47,751 nt of DNA from an uncultured Helicobacteraceae bacterium (GCA_934668765.1 CAKUOH010000018.1:1-47751); one strand, 5' to 3'; counted from the first letter of the stretch, positions 1 to 7,942 are shown. Numbers and translations: made by a program. The notes: generated by a model from the sequence alone, not told the origin.

Positions 1-1
1 C

Positions 2-874
2 CTTTTTACCGCAGAGAAAAAAATCCCAGAATGTATTGATTATGTCAAGGAAAAAATTTTTGGCATTGACTTTGATGACAAATCCGTGCGCGTATCTAAA
101 ATGCTCAATCTAATCGCAGGCGATGGGCATACAAATGTGCTTTATCTAAATTCTATCGACTATGAGCATTGGGATGAATGGACAAAAAACGATGAATGGG
201 AGGATATTTATTTTGAGGGGTGGAAAAGGCTTAAAAAGCTCCGCGCAGAAAAAGACGCAAATAGGGATTTTAACTTTGATATTTTAATGGCAAATCCACC
301 CTTTGCAGGCGACATTAAAGAAAGCAGGATTTTAGCCCGCTATGAGCTAGGCAAAAATTCAAAAGGCAAAGCTGGAAACAAAGTCGGGCGTGATATTTTA
401 TTTATCGAGCGCAACTTAAATATGCTAAAAGATGGTGGAAGAATGGCTATCGTTTTGCCACAAGGGCGATTTAATAATTCTAGTGATAAATACATACGCG
501 AATTTATAGCAGAGCGTGCAAGGATTTTAGCCGTTGTAGGCTTACACGGCAATGTCTTTAAACCACACACAGGCACGAAAACCAGCGTTTTATTTTTGCA
601 AAAATACGGCGGTGTTGATGAAAGCGGCAAAGAGCTATGCCCAAAATGTGATGATTACAACATTTTCTTTGCCACGATGAGCGAGCCTAGTAAGGATAAC
701 TCAGGCGAGAAAATTTACCTAAAAGATTCAAACGGCGAGTTCGTGCTTGACTCTCACGGACATAAAATCATAAAGCACGATTTGTTTAACCACGATAGTT
801 TAACGCAAGACGGCATAGCAGAAGCCTTTATCGACTTTGCAAGAGCTGAAAATTTAAGCTTTTGGCGAGAATAG
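2..874 (+). CDS. hsdM: Type I restriction-modification DNA methyltransferase subunit M, 5'-truncated by the window edge
   Basis: The frame is open from base 2, so only the last 290 residues are seen. It carries the adenine-methyltransferase motif IV NPPF (codons at 293-304) after ILMA, which contacts the target adenine. The C-terminal stretch GIAEAFIDFARAENLSFW is typical of HsdM of type I systems, where M and S form the methylase that modifies adenine and, with R, restricts unmethylated DNA. Family members are about 500 residues, so roughly 40% is missing on the left. An internal GTG at 86 is not a real start because the frame continues upstream. The neighbours (a HEPN gene, then hsdS) support a type I locus; hsdR is not in the window and may lie to the left. 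Confidence 0.88.
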   Translation, partial: LFTAEKKIPECIDYVKEKIFGIDFDDKSVRVSKMLNLIAGDGHTNVLYLNSIDYEHWDEWTKNDEWEDIYFEGWKRLKKLRAEKDANRDFNFDILMANPPFAGDIKESRILARYELGKNSKGKAGNKVGRDILFIERNLNMLKDGGRMAIVLPQGRFNNSSDKYIREFIAERARILAVVGLHGNVFKPHTGTKTSVLFLQKYGGVDESGKELCPKCDDYNIFFATMSEPSKDNSGEKIYLKDSNGEFVLDSHGHKIIKHDLFNHDSLTQDGIAEAFIDFARAENLSFWRE

Positions 875-970
875 ATTATGAGAATTTTAGAGCGCGTAGC
901 AATCTTTGCAAGATTTTTAGCTAAAATGCGCCACTGCAATAAAAGTCATAAACGCATTAAGGAATCTTAA

Positions 971-1621
971 ATGACGCAAATTTCACGCGACAAACTTATA
1001 ATACTATTTTCTGCCACGCGACTAGATGACTACACAAACACACGCGAACACGAGGCAAACTTAGCCCTTATTGGCAATATCTCACACAAAATAGGCATTT
1101 TAGAAATCGTGCTACGAAATCGCATCGATACACTTATGACAAACGCGCAAAGCCAAGATTGGCTTTTATCCCTACCACGCGAATTAGAGCCAAAGGGTGA
1201 GTTTCAAACCCATAAGCGCGATAAATTTATCTCTACGCAAAGTTTAGGATTTTGGGTAAGACTCGTTGAAATTTACAAAATCCACAATGCAATTTTTCAC
1301 AAAGATTTTTTAGAGAATCTAGATTTTAAAAAATATTATTTCAAAAATAAAAATCGCTTCAATCGCGATATGCACTTTACGAATTACTACAAAGTGAGCA
1401 CGATTTTGCAACTTTTTCGCCTAATACGAAACCGAGCATTTCACTTTGAAAATCTCTATAAATTCACAGATAACGGCTATCCACGCCTAAATGTAAAAAT
1501 CACAAACAAATACAATCAATCCGTATATATCGCCATAGAGCCAAACAAAATCATAGATTTTCTAAATGACTTAATCGCTAGTTTTGATAAAAGATTGATA
1601 ACTTATGGAGAAAATGTGTAA
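971..1621 (+). CDS. Abi-like HEPN-domain protein inside the restriction locus
   Basis: 216 residues, with AAGGA eight bases before the ATG. The sequence resembles the Abi_2/AbiD-F group of abortive-infection proteins. Near the C-terminus R153-N-R-A-F-H158 matches the R-x4-H signature of HEPN ribonucleases, followed by FENLYKF. The N-terminal NISHKIGILEIVLRNRID is also typical of this group. In the family, HEPN proteins cleave RNA after phage infection or when an associated restriction system fails; activity here is inferred. It sits between hsdM and hsdS, the position taken by R-linked ORFs (rlo genes) in Campylobacter type I loci. Base use is AT-rich, without the GCGAATC words common in the core genes, which fits transfer. 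Confidence 0.7.
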   Translation: MTQISRDKLIILFSATRLDDYTNTREHEANLALIGNISHKIGILEIVLRNRIDTLMTNAQSQDWLLSLPRELEPKGEFQTHKRDKFISTQSLGFWVRLVEIYKIHNAIFHKDFLENLDFKKYYFKNKNRFNRDMHFTNYYKVSTILQLFRLIRNRAFHFENLYKFTDNGYPRLNVKITNKYNQSVYIAIEPNKIIDFLNDLIASFDKRLITYGENV

Positions 1622-1720
1622 TGAAAAATTTTAGAGAGAAAGAGTGGCGGAAAAGTTCCCGCCTAGAAAACAGCGCAATTATAACACAAAATCCTAAAAA
1701 TAACCTTAAAAGGCAAGTAA

Positions 1721-3214
1721 ATGCAAAGTCAAAATGTAAATAAATCCTTAAACGAATCCTTACAAGCTAAATATCCGCATTTACAAATTAGTATTTTTAA
1801 TTTTAAAAAGGTTTCAACACATTTAATTTTCGGCTCAGAATTTAATAGCAACACGAGAGAACAAGCCTTACAAACTTTAAATATAAATTCAAGCAAAACT
1901 CTAAATGATTATTTTGATTTAATAAACATAACTGTATCATCAGTTAAAGAGTCTGTTTATGTGTATGATTTAACGCATTCTTTGGGAAATTTTATGAGCG
2001 ATGTAGAATTATCAAATGATGATTTAGGAAGCACCAAAAAAGAAGCTATTGCAGGGGATTTTGTCATTTCAAGGCTAAGGTCATACTTACAAGAAATGGC
2101 GGTCATTCAGCCAAAAAATTTTAGGCAATTATTATCAACAGAATATCTAGTTTATCGTGCAAAAACTGACTTATTATCAGCAAATACTCTTATGGTATTT
2201 GCTTTAACAAAAGAGATACAAACTATATTAAATCATAGTCAATACGGCACAGAGCATCCAAGATTTTATGAATTTGTTTTAAATGAAATGCCTATACCAA
2301 ATGCGCTTTTAGCGTTAAATAATGAGATTGATTTAATAATGAAAAAAGCCTATGAAATTTTAGAAACAAGCAAGGTGCTTTACAAAGAGGCGCAAGAGCT
2401 TTTGTATAAAGAATTAGGGCTAGATTTTAAAAATCCACTCAAATCCTTGCTAAAATCATCATTGCAAGCAAAAAAGCCAAGCGAGCTAGCAAACATAAAC
2501 GACATAAGCAAGAAATACCCGCATTTAAACATTTCTGTGCGCCCACTTTCAAAAAGCCTACACAAAAGCGGGCGTTTAGATAGCGAGTATTATCAAAGCA
2601 AATATGATTTAATGGAAACTAAAATCAAAGATTATAAAGGCGGATATTGTAAATTGCAAGATATAGGCTTTTTTACAAATGGTAGTTTTATACCAGAAAA
2701 TCTTTATACTCAACACGCAAAAAGGGCATATATTAGGATAAAAGAGCTGTCTTTTAATGCTCCCATTAGAATACAAGAATGTATTTATATTGATGATAAT
2801 TTTGAAGCGACAAATGAAACAATGGTAAAACAAAATGATTTTGTAATTGCAACCATAGGCAACACGATAGGCAAAATAAATTTGATACCAAAAGAATTAA
2901 ATGGAAGTTTTATTTCAAACAATACTTCAAGATTTAGACTAACTGATACATCTATAATCCCTGAATTTTTAGAATTATTGTTAAGAAATTTTGTAGTGCA
3001 AGAACAAATACAAAGAGAATTTACTCAAACAGCGCAACCTAAAATTTCAAACACTTCACTAGAAAATATCCTAATCCCCAAGATAAATCCCGCCACGCAA
3101 GAACAAATCGCCCTAAAAATTCAAAAATCTTTTACTTTGCGCGCAAAATCAAAAGATTTACTTCAAAATGCTAAATTTAAAATAGAACAGATGATAGAAA
3201 ATAATCCAAACTAA
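1721..3214 (+). CDS. hsdS: Type I restriction-modification specificity subunit S
   Basis: 497 residues. HsdS chooses the DNA target of the M2S/R2M2S complex through two target-recognition domains (TRDs), each followed by a long helix. Both helices are visible: about residues 205-235 (ending KEAQELLYKELGL) and about 465-497 (QEQIALKIQKSF...KFKIEQMI). Each half starts with a related segment, KYPHLQIS near residue 17 and KYPHLNIS near 263, so the gene looks like a tandem duplication of a half-subunit. The C-terminal TRD ends in the usual KISNTSLENILIPKI. A TATAAC box lies near 1678-1683. A short hairpin (GGCGG/CCGCC, 1646-1663) precedes the gene. The C-terminal half is confidently an HsdS TRD; the N-terminal TRD is divergent. 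Confidence 0.85.
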   Translation: MQSQNVNKSLNESLQAKYPHLQISIFNFKKVSTHLIFGSEFNSNTREQALQTLNINSSKTLNDYFDLINITVSSVKESVYVYDLTHSLGNFMSDVELSNDDLGSTKKEAIAGDFVISRLRSYLQEMAVIQPKNFRQLLSTEYLVYRAKTDLLSANTLMVFALTKEIQTILNHSQYGTEHPRFYEFVLNEMPIPNALLALNNEIDLIMKKAYEILETSKVLYKEAQELLYKELGLDFKNPLKSLLKSSLQAKKPSELANINDISKKYPHLNISVRPLSKSLHKSGRLDSEYYQSKYDLMETKIKDYKGGYCKLQDIGFFTNGSFIPENLYTQHAKRAYIRIKELSFNAPIRIQECIYIDDNFEATNETMVKQNDFVIATIGNTIGKINLIPKELNGSFISNNTSRFRLTDTSIIPEFLELLLRNFVVQEQIQREFTQTAQPKISNTSLENILIPKINPATQEQIALKIQKSFTLRAKSKDLLQNAKFKIEQMIENNPN

Positions 3215-3224
3215 GGAGTAAAAA

Positions 3225-3950
3225 ATGAGCAACAAATTTGTAGAGCCTAAATTCGATAAAAATGCTTTTACCTGTCCGTATTGTCAGGTTTTATCACTAA
3301 TGAAATTTGTTGTGCCATTTAGAATTCAACAAAGACTTCGTAATGATTTGGAAAAATTAAGACAAGACATTAAAAGAATAGGCTATATTACAGAGAATAT
3401 AAACAATGATATAAATAATATGGCTGAATTTGCAGCTTTCTATGGGCAATATGTTAATGCGTTTGCTATATGTCAAAATCCAAGTTGCCAAAAAATCAGC
3501 ATTTGGATAGATGAAAAAATGGTTTATCCAAAACCACGATTGACACCGCTACCAAATGATGATTTGCCTGATGATATAAAAGCTGACTATGAAGAGGCTT
3601 CGCTGATAGTGCAAGATTCGCCACGCGGGGCTTGCGCTTTGCTTCGTTTAGCCTTACAGAAATTGATGATACACTTAGGTCAGGACAAAAATCTTGATAG
3701 AGTTATTAAAAATTTAATGCAAGAAAATATTGATGAGGATTTAAGAAAAGCATTAGATTCTGTGCGTGTAGTGGGAAATAGCGCTGTGCATTCTAATGAG
3801 TTGGAAATTAGAGATAAACCAGAAATAGCATTTCAGTTATTTAAATTGATAAATTTTATAGCTAATGAAGTGCTGACAAGCAGAAAAGAAATTAGAGAAT
3901 TCTACAATGAAAATATCCCAGATACAGCAAAACGAGAAAATAGAGGTTAA
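3225..3950 (+). CDS. DUF4145 domain protein with zinc-ribbon-like cysteines
   Basis: 241 residues, 10 bases after hsdS with a good GGAG site, so co-transcribed with it. Two cysteine pairs, C17-x2-C20 and C83-x4-C88, could bind zinc. The middle contains DSPRGACALLRLALQKLM (about 129-146) and the C-terminal part GNSAVH (about 184-189), both hallmarks of DUF4145, a HEPN-like helical domain often linked to type I restriction loci and other defence genes. Its reaction is unknown. Together with the Abi-like gene it makes two HEPN-type accessory proteins in one restriction locus. No signal peptide, so cytoplasmic. Confidence 0.75.
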   Translation: MSNKFVEPKFDKNAFTCPYCQVLSLMKFVVPFRIQQRLRNDLEKLRQDIKRIGYITENINNDINNMAEFAAFYGQYVNAFAICQNPSCQKISIWIDEKMVYPKPRLTPLPNDDLPDDIKADYEEASLIVQDSPRGACALLRLALQKLMIHLGQDKNLDRVIKNLMQENIDEDLRKALDSVRVVGNSAVHSNELEIRDKPEIAFQLFKLINFIANEVLTSRKEIREFYNENIPDTAKRENRG

Positions 3951-3951
3951 A

Positions 3952-4020
3952 ATGCCTAAATCCTTTTTAGTTACCGCGCTTGAACCGAGTGCGAATTTGC
4001 ATTTAAAAGAAGTGTTAAAG
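3952..4020 (+). pseudogene. lpxB: Probable 5' stub of lpxB (lipid-A-disaccharide synthase)
   Basis: Immediately after the DUF4145 stop, an ATG opens a frame reading MPKSFLVTALEPSANLHLKE and then VLK. The [ILV]ALE[AP]S[AS]N[LIV]HL pattern is the start of LpxB in Helicobacter/Campylobacter. After about 23 codons the similarity stops; the frame runs on to a stop at 4090-4092 with no LpxB-like sequence. LpxB is about 360-390 residues, so this is a remnant, presumably left when the restriction island inserted or when flanking DNA was deleted. Identification rests on a short match from memory. Confidence 0.45.
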
Positions 4021-4116
4021 GTGTGCGTGGTGGGAAGTATAGGATTTATGTCGTGTATTTGTGTGGCTTTGCGAATTATGCAAATAAAGTAGTGGATTTA
4101 TGCTGTGAGTTTCGCA

Positions 4117-4236
4117 ATGGCGTTTGGTGATAAAATGGATTTGGGCTGCAATCGCTATGATTTATTGCTAATAAGCGTGGATTCGCCTGTGTTGCTTGGG
4201 ATTTATGAGGACAAAAGGCTTGTGCACCAATTTTAG
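4117..4236 (+). pseudogene. tsaB: Probable 5' stub of tsaB (tRNA threonylcarbamoyladenosine factor)
   Basis: A 39-codon frame (ATG at 4117, another ATG at 4135) ends in DLLLISVDSPVLLGIYEDKR and LVHQF. The I-S-x-D-S-P...LLG[IV]YE...LV pattern matches the N-terminal beta-hairpin of TsaB from epsilonproteobacteria. TsaB is normally about 140-220 residues, so only the first part remains. The stretch between this and the lpxB stub (4021-4116) has one open frame reading GKYRIYVVYLCGFANYA, which I cannot assign. The block looks like a scar of joined gene ends between the restriction locus and proB. Confidence 0.4.
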
Positions 4237-4291
4237 CAAAAAATAATTAACTTTGGCAAAATTTCGCCTAAAATCCATAATGCCACTTTTA

Positions 4292-4300
4292 TGCTATAAT
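4292..4300 (+). promoter_or_regulatory. Extended -10 promoter for proB-fmt-birA
   Basis: TGCTATAAT is a perfect -10 hexamer with the TG extension preferred by the Helicobacter vegetative sigma factor. Transcription would start near 4306, which leaves a leader of about 30 bases before the ATG at 4337 and makes the in-frame ATG at 4316 unlikely. Confidence 0.7.
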
Positions 4301-4336
4301 CCCATATTTATTTATATGAATTTAAAGGCAAATTTT

Positions 4337-5143
4337 ATGAGCGAGATTAAAGACATAAAACGGATTGTGATTAAAGTCGGCAGTTCCATAATCTCCGATG
4401 GCAATGCCCTAGCACAAGGGCAGATTGAAAATCTCTGCGCCTTTATTGCAAAACTCCGCACGAAATTTGAAGTGATTTTGGTAAGCTCTGGTGCGGTTGT
4501 AAGCGGCTACACGCAGTTAAAAATTGATAAATCTTTCATCGAAAATAAGCAGGTTTTGGCAAGTATCGGGCAGCCACTTTTGATGGAGGCATATCGTAAC
4601 GCGCTTAAAGCGCATAACATAATCCCCGCGCAGTTGCTTGTGATGGGCTTTATATTTGATTCAATTAAGCGTAGTAGCTACGCCAAGCGCACGATTGAGA
4701 CGCTTTTGGCAAATAAAATCCTGCCTATTATTAACGAAAATGATGTGCTGACGCAAGGTGAGATGATGTTTTTGGATAATTTTGGCGATAATGACAATTT
4801 GGGTGCGAGTGTTACACACCTTGCAAATGCCGATATGCTGGTGATTTTGAGCGATATTTATGGCTATTTTGATAAAAATCCACTTGAATCACAAGACGCA
4901 AGGCTAATTAAAAATGTCCGTGCGATTCGCGCTGAATGCTTAAATGCAGAACAAAAGGGCGGTAGCTATTTTAGCACGGGGGGAATCGTTACAAAGCTAA
5001 ATGCAGCGGACTTTCTGCTAAAAAAAGGGCGCAAAATGTTTCTATGCTCGGGCTTTGATTTGAAACCTACTTTGGATTTTTTATTGAATGGCAAACACGA
5101 AAAGGGGACGCTTTTTAGCGTGGAATCTGGGGAAATTATATGA
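4337..5143 (+). CDS. proB: Glutamate 5-kinase
   Basis: 268 residues from ATG 4337 (MSEIKDIKRIVIKVGSS). Phosphorylates glutamate with ATP, the first step of proline synthesis, in the cytoplasm. Visible motifs of the amino-acid kinase fold: IKVGSSIIS at the N-terminus, NENDVLT, DNFGDNDNLGASV for substrate binding, and STGGIVTKLNAA near the C-terminus. The C-terminal PUA domain of the E. coli enzyme is absent, as is usual in Campylobacterota. The frame is open further upstream, but those codons overlap the promoter. It overlaps fmt by four bases (ATGA), so the genes are translationally coupled. In relatives obg usually precedes proB; here the lpxB/tsaB scar does. Confidence 0.93.
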   Translation: MSEIKDIKRIVIKVGSSIISDGNALAQGQIENLCAFIAKLRTKFEVILVSSGAVVSGYTQLKIDKSFIENKQVLASIGQPLLMEAYRNALKAHNIIPAQLLVMGFIFDSIKRSSYAKRTIETLLANKILPIINENDVLTQGEMMFLDNFGDNDNLGASVTHLANADMLVILSDIYGYFDKNPLESQDARLIKNVRAIRAECLNAEQKGGSYFSTGGIVTKLNAADFLLKKGRKMFLCSGFDLKPTLDFLLNGKHEKGTLFSVESGEII

Positions 5144-6081
5144 AAATCGCAGAATCTAATCCCCTAAAAATCGCATTTTTTGGCACTCCGCTTTTTGCAA
5201 AAAATATTTTAGAGACGCTTTTGCGTGAATCCCAAGCGCACAAATCCTTTGAAATTATTGCGCTAATCACGCAAGAAGATAAGCCTTTTGGCAGAAAGCG
5301 CGAGTTAAAAGCTCCCGAGACAAAGGCATTTGTGCTTGAAAAAAATCTGCAAATCCCCATTTTTCAGCCACAAAAAGTTAGCGAGATTTTGAGCGATTTA
5401 CGCGCTTTAAAGCCAGACATTGCGCTTGTGGTGGCGTATGGCAAGATTTTGCCAAAGATTATGGTTGATGAATTTTTCTGCATTAACATTCACGGCTCGA
5501 TTTTGCCGAAATTTCGTGGTGCAAGTCCCATAAATGCGATGATTTTGAATGCTGATGAGTTTTTGGGTGTGAGTGTCATAAAGATGAATGAAAGGCTTGA
5601 TAGCGGGGATATTTTGGGTTTTAGCGCGATAAAAAATGCGGATTTTGGGGCGCAAAATGCAAGTGTGATTTTAAGTGCTATGGGTGCGAATCTTGCGCTA
5701 AAAGTCATAAATCGCCTTAACCAAATCGCGCCTTTAAAGCAAAATGACTGCGATTCATCGCACTGCCAAAAGCTCACAAAGCACGATGGAATCGTGAGTT
5801 TCACAAGCGCAAAAGAGATTTTTTTAAAATCACTAGCTTATGAAATCTATCCGCAAATCGCGCTTGAAAATGGACTAAAACTATTTGGCGTAAAAATCAA
5901 TGAGCTGGAATTGTCGCACAATGCGGGGGAGATTTTGGAGGTTTGTGAATCTAGCATTGTGGTGGGTTGCGAGAATGGTAGCATAATTGTAAAATCCCTT
6001 CAAAGCGCAGGGAAAAACAAAATGAGCGCGTTAGCCTATCTAAACGGAGCGCGACTAAAAGTGGGCGATATTTTGGCGTGA
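5140..6081 (+). CDS. fmt: Methionyl-tRNA formyltransferase
   Basis: 313 residues. Transfers a formyl group from 10-formyl-tetrahydrofolate to initiator Met-tRNA. The N-terminal hydrolase fold shows IAFFGTPLFAKNIL, the catalytic block NIHGSILPKFRGASPIN with the active-site His, and MNERLDSGDIL with the conserved Asp; the C-terminal OB-like domain follows from about residue 205. Length is normal for the family. Start at ATG 5140, overlapping the proB stop. Confidence 0.95.
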   Translation: MKIAESNPLKIAFFGTPLFAKNILETLLRESQAHKSFEIIALITQEDKPFGRKRELKAPETKAFVLEKNLQIPIFQPQKVSEILSDLRALKPDIALVVAYGKILPKIMVDEFFCINIHGSILPKFRGASPINAMILNADEFLGVSVIKMNERLDSGDILGFSAIKNADFGAQNASVILSAMGANLALKVINRLNQIAPLKQNDCDSSHCQKLTKHDGIVSFTSAKEIFLKSLAYEIYPQIALENGLKLFGVKINELELSHNAGEILEVCESSIVVGCENGSIIVKSLQSAGKNKMSALAYLNGARLKVGDILA

Positions 6082-6167
6082 ATAAATTTAGCGAATCTAA
6101 TGGGATTTTGGGCGAATCTAACGCGAATCTTTCAAGTTTTGGCGTGAATCTTTCAAAACAAATTCTC

Positions 6168-6203
6168 TCACTCCCTTGCGGAATGGGATTAAGGTGGTGG
6201 GTT
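6168..6203 (+). repeat. Degenerate copy of the CTCCCTTGCGGAG repeat at the birA start
   Basis: CACTCCCTTGCGGAATGGG followed by ATTAAGGTGGTGGGTTT matches the GC-rich repeat family with several substitutions. Its GGTGGTGGG tail sits just ahead of the birA ATG at 6205, so the ribosome-binding region of birA appears to come from repeat sequence. Confidence 0.6.
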
Positions 6204-6204
6204 T

Positions 6205-6858
6205 ATGCAAATAAAATTTTTTGATTCGTTGCCCTCCACGCAAGAATACTTAATCGCCCAAATCAAAAGCGGTGCGGTAGATTTGCCACTTTGCATTGTC
6301 GCAAAAGCGCAGAATAGGGGCATTGGCTCTCGTGGCAATGAATGGAGCGCGGTAGAAAAGGGGCTATATTTTTCCTTTGCCCTGTCGCTAGATTCGCTCC
6401 CAAAGGACTTGAAAATGCAGTCAATGGCAATCTTTTTTGCTTTTAATTTTATGCAAATTCTGCGAAATCTTGGCTCAAAAATCTGGCTAAAATATCCAAA
6501 TGATTTATTTTTGGGAGCGCAAAAAATCGGGGGCGTTTTATGTGGTGTGGCTGGGGATTTTGCCGTGTGTGGAATCGGGCTAAATTTGGCTTCGCAAAAT
6601 TTCGCGCATTTAGAGCCACAAATTAGCGCGAAGTTAGATTCGCGCAAATCTACACAAAAACTTTTGCAAGATTATTTTAATGAAACCTTACATTCAAGCT
6701 GGAGCGTAGTTTTTAGCGCATATAGCGCGGAGTTTTACAAAAACTACGACTTTTCATTTCACGGCGAAAATGATGAGATTTTATCGCTAAAAAATGCAGA
6801 GTTGCAAAAAGACGGCGCAATAAAAATGGGCGATAAGCTAATATATTGCGCAAGATAG
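6205..6858 (+). CDS. birA: Biotin--[acetyl-CoA-carboxylase] ligase
   Basis: 217 residues. Makes biotinyl-AMP and attaches biotin to the biotin carrier protein of acetyl-CoA carboxylase. The BirA/LplA fold is seen from the first residues: FDSLPSTQEYL, then AKAQNRGIGSRGNEWSA (the variant GRGRxGR adenylate-binding loop), WLKYPNDLFLGAQKIGG and the G-I-G-L-N-L block. There is no N-terminal helix-turn-helix, so it is a monofunctional ligase, not a repressor. The proB-fmt-birA order is conserved in Campylobacterota. The preceding 120 bases contain reiterated GCGAATCT words and the degenerate repeat described separately. Confidence 0.92.
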   Translation: MQIKFFDSLPSTQEYLIAQIKSGAVDLPLCIVAKAQNRGIGSRGNEWSAVEKGLYFSFALSLDSLPKDLKMQSMAIFFAFNFMQILRNLGSKIWLKYPNDLFLGAQKIGGVLCGVAGDFAVCGIGLNLASQNFAHLEPQISAKLDSRKSTQKLLQDYFNETLHSSWSVVFSAYSAEFYKNYDFSFHGENDEILSLKNAELQKDGAIKMGDKLIYCAR

Positions 6859-6866
6859 GGATTTGT

Positions 6867-6935
6867 AAAATAATTTGTCATTGCGATACAGGGCTTATAA
6901 GCAAGTCTCGCAATGACAAAGTGGGTAATTATTTT
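6867..6935. repeat. Palindromic GTCATTGCGA element with outer arms
   Basis: GTCATTGCGA (6877-6886) and its exact complement TCGCAATGAC (6908-6917) flank a 21-base centre. Farther out, AAAATAATT (6867-6875) pairs with AATTATTTT (6927-6935). It lies in the birA to 7018-gene gap. This is the cleanest copy of the second repeat family. Confidence 0.75.
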
Positions 6936-6980
6936 GCTTTACGCAAATCCTTGCAAGATTCGCAGATTCAAGCAAAAAAA

Positions 6981-6989
6981 TGCTATAAA
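6981..6989 (+). promoter_or_regulatory. Extended -10 promoter for the gene at 7018
   Basis: TGCTATAAA, with the start expected near 6995; AAGGA at 7006-7010 serves the ATG at 7018. Confidence 0.55.
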
Positions 6990-7017
6990 GCGCAATCCCA
7001 ATTTTAAGGAAACCTAA

Positions 7018-7929
7018 ATGAGCAAAAAGGGACTTTTTAGCGCGATTTTTATCATTGCTTCTTTTGCTGTGTGTCTGCTTATCGCAAATGAATACCTAAA
7101 ACGCGTAGAAGTAAAGGCGATAAATAGCTATTTTGCCACGCTTCAAGGTGAGCTAGGTGAAAAGCAACTTTCGTTAGATTTTTCGCCCACACAATGCAGT
7201 GGATTTTTCAAGCACACTTGCAAGATTAGTAGCGTGGAGCTTGGTAATATCAAATTTGATTTGCCTACTGCGCAAAATATCACACCTGAAAAAATCACAT
7301 TTAGGGACATTAGCCTTGCGATTACGAATCTAACTACTAGCAAAATCGCTGTGAGCGTGAATATCGGTGCGATTTCGCAAAATCTGCTTTTTTTGCCTAA
7401 AAATTTTGCTTATTCCATTAGCCTAACAAAGCAAGATTCCGCGCTAGGCTATGTGATGCTAGATAGAGTGTTAAAGCTAGATATAGGAAATGTCGCTGTG
7501 AGTGTGAATTTCGCCGTTTTGATTCGCGAGAAGCGATTTGCAAATAAAAGTGTGCTATTTTTGTTAAAAGAGTGGTTTGACACTACTACACCGAGCTTTT
7601 ATGAGTATAGTTTGGAGAAGTTAGATATTTCACTTAAAGCAAAAGGTGCGCTAAATGCGGATTTTTATGAAGCAAACAAGCAGAATTTAGAGCATTTGCA
7701 GGATAATTTAAACATTACTAATCCGCACTTTGAGACACTTGCAAACGCCACTATTAGACTAATGAAAAATGAGATTTCAAGCATTGATTTTAGCGTCAGG
7801 CGCAAGAATGCGGACTTGGTATTTTTTAATATGTTAAGCGATTTTGCTACTAAGAAAAAGGCATTAGAGATTAAAGAGATTTTAGATTCGATAAATGGGG
7901 GCTATGAGATAAAAATGGAAATGAAATAG
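7018..7929 (+). CDS. Unknown protein with an N-terminal membrane anchor
   Basis: 303 residues, not recognised. Residues 7-24 are a hydrophobic segment without an obvious cleavage site, so it is probably anchored in the inner membrane with the rest in the periplasm. Cysteines at 60 and 68 could form a disulfide. The body alternates hydrophobic and polar residues (ISLAITNLTTSKIAVSVNIG) as in beta-rich lipid-binding folds, and the C-terminal third is more helical. It has its own promoter and a good ribosome site and is convergent with the next gene. Confidence 0.6.
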   Translation: MSKKGLFSAIFIIASFAVCLLIANEYLKRVEVKAINSYFATLQGELGEKQLSLDFSPTQCSGFFKHTCKISSVELGNIKFDLPTAQNITPEKITFRDISLAITNLTTSKIAVSVNIGAISQNLLFLPKNFAYSISLTKQDSALGYVMLDRVLKLDIGNVAVSVNFAVLIREKRFANKSVLFLLKEWFDTTTPSFYEYSLEKLDISLKAKGALNADFYEANKQNLEHLQDNLNITNPHFETLANATIRLMKNEISSIDFSVRRKNADLVFFNMLSDFATKKKALEIKEILDSINGGYEIKMEMK

Positions 7930-7942
7930 GGCAAATATGGCT

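Noticed and set aside
878..970. 30-codon frame MRILERVAIFARFLAKMRHC between hsdM and the Abi-like gene
   Set aside because: No ribosome site and no known homologue; possibly a leader, but nothing supports it as a gene.
1646..1663. GGCGG/CCGCC hairpin before hsdS as a terminator
   Set aside because: Only five pairs and no T-run; kept only as a remark under hsdS.
1621..1743. 40-codon frame starting on the Abi stop (TAATG overlap), MKNFREKEWRKSSRLENSAI
   Set aside because: Runs into the hsdS start in another frame; the WRKSSRL stretch looked briefly like an HsdS start but does not continue as one.
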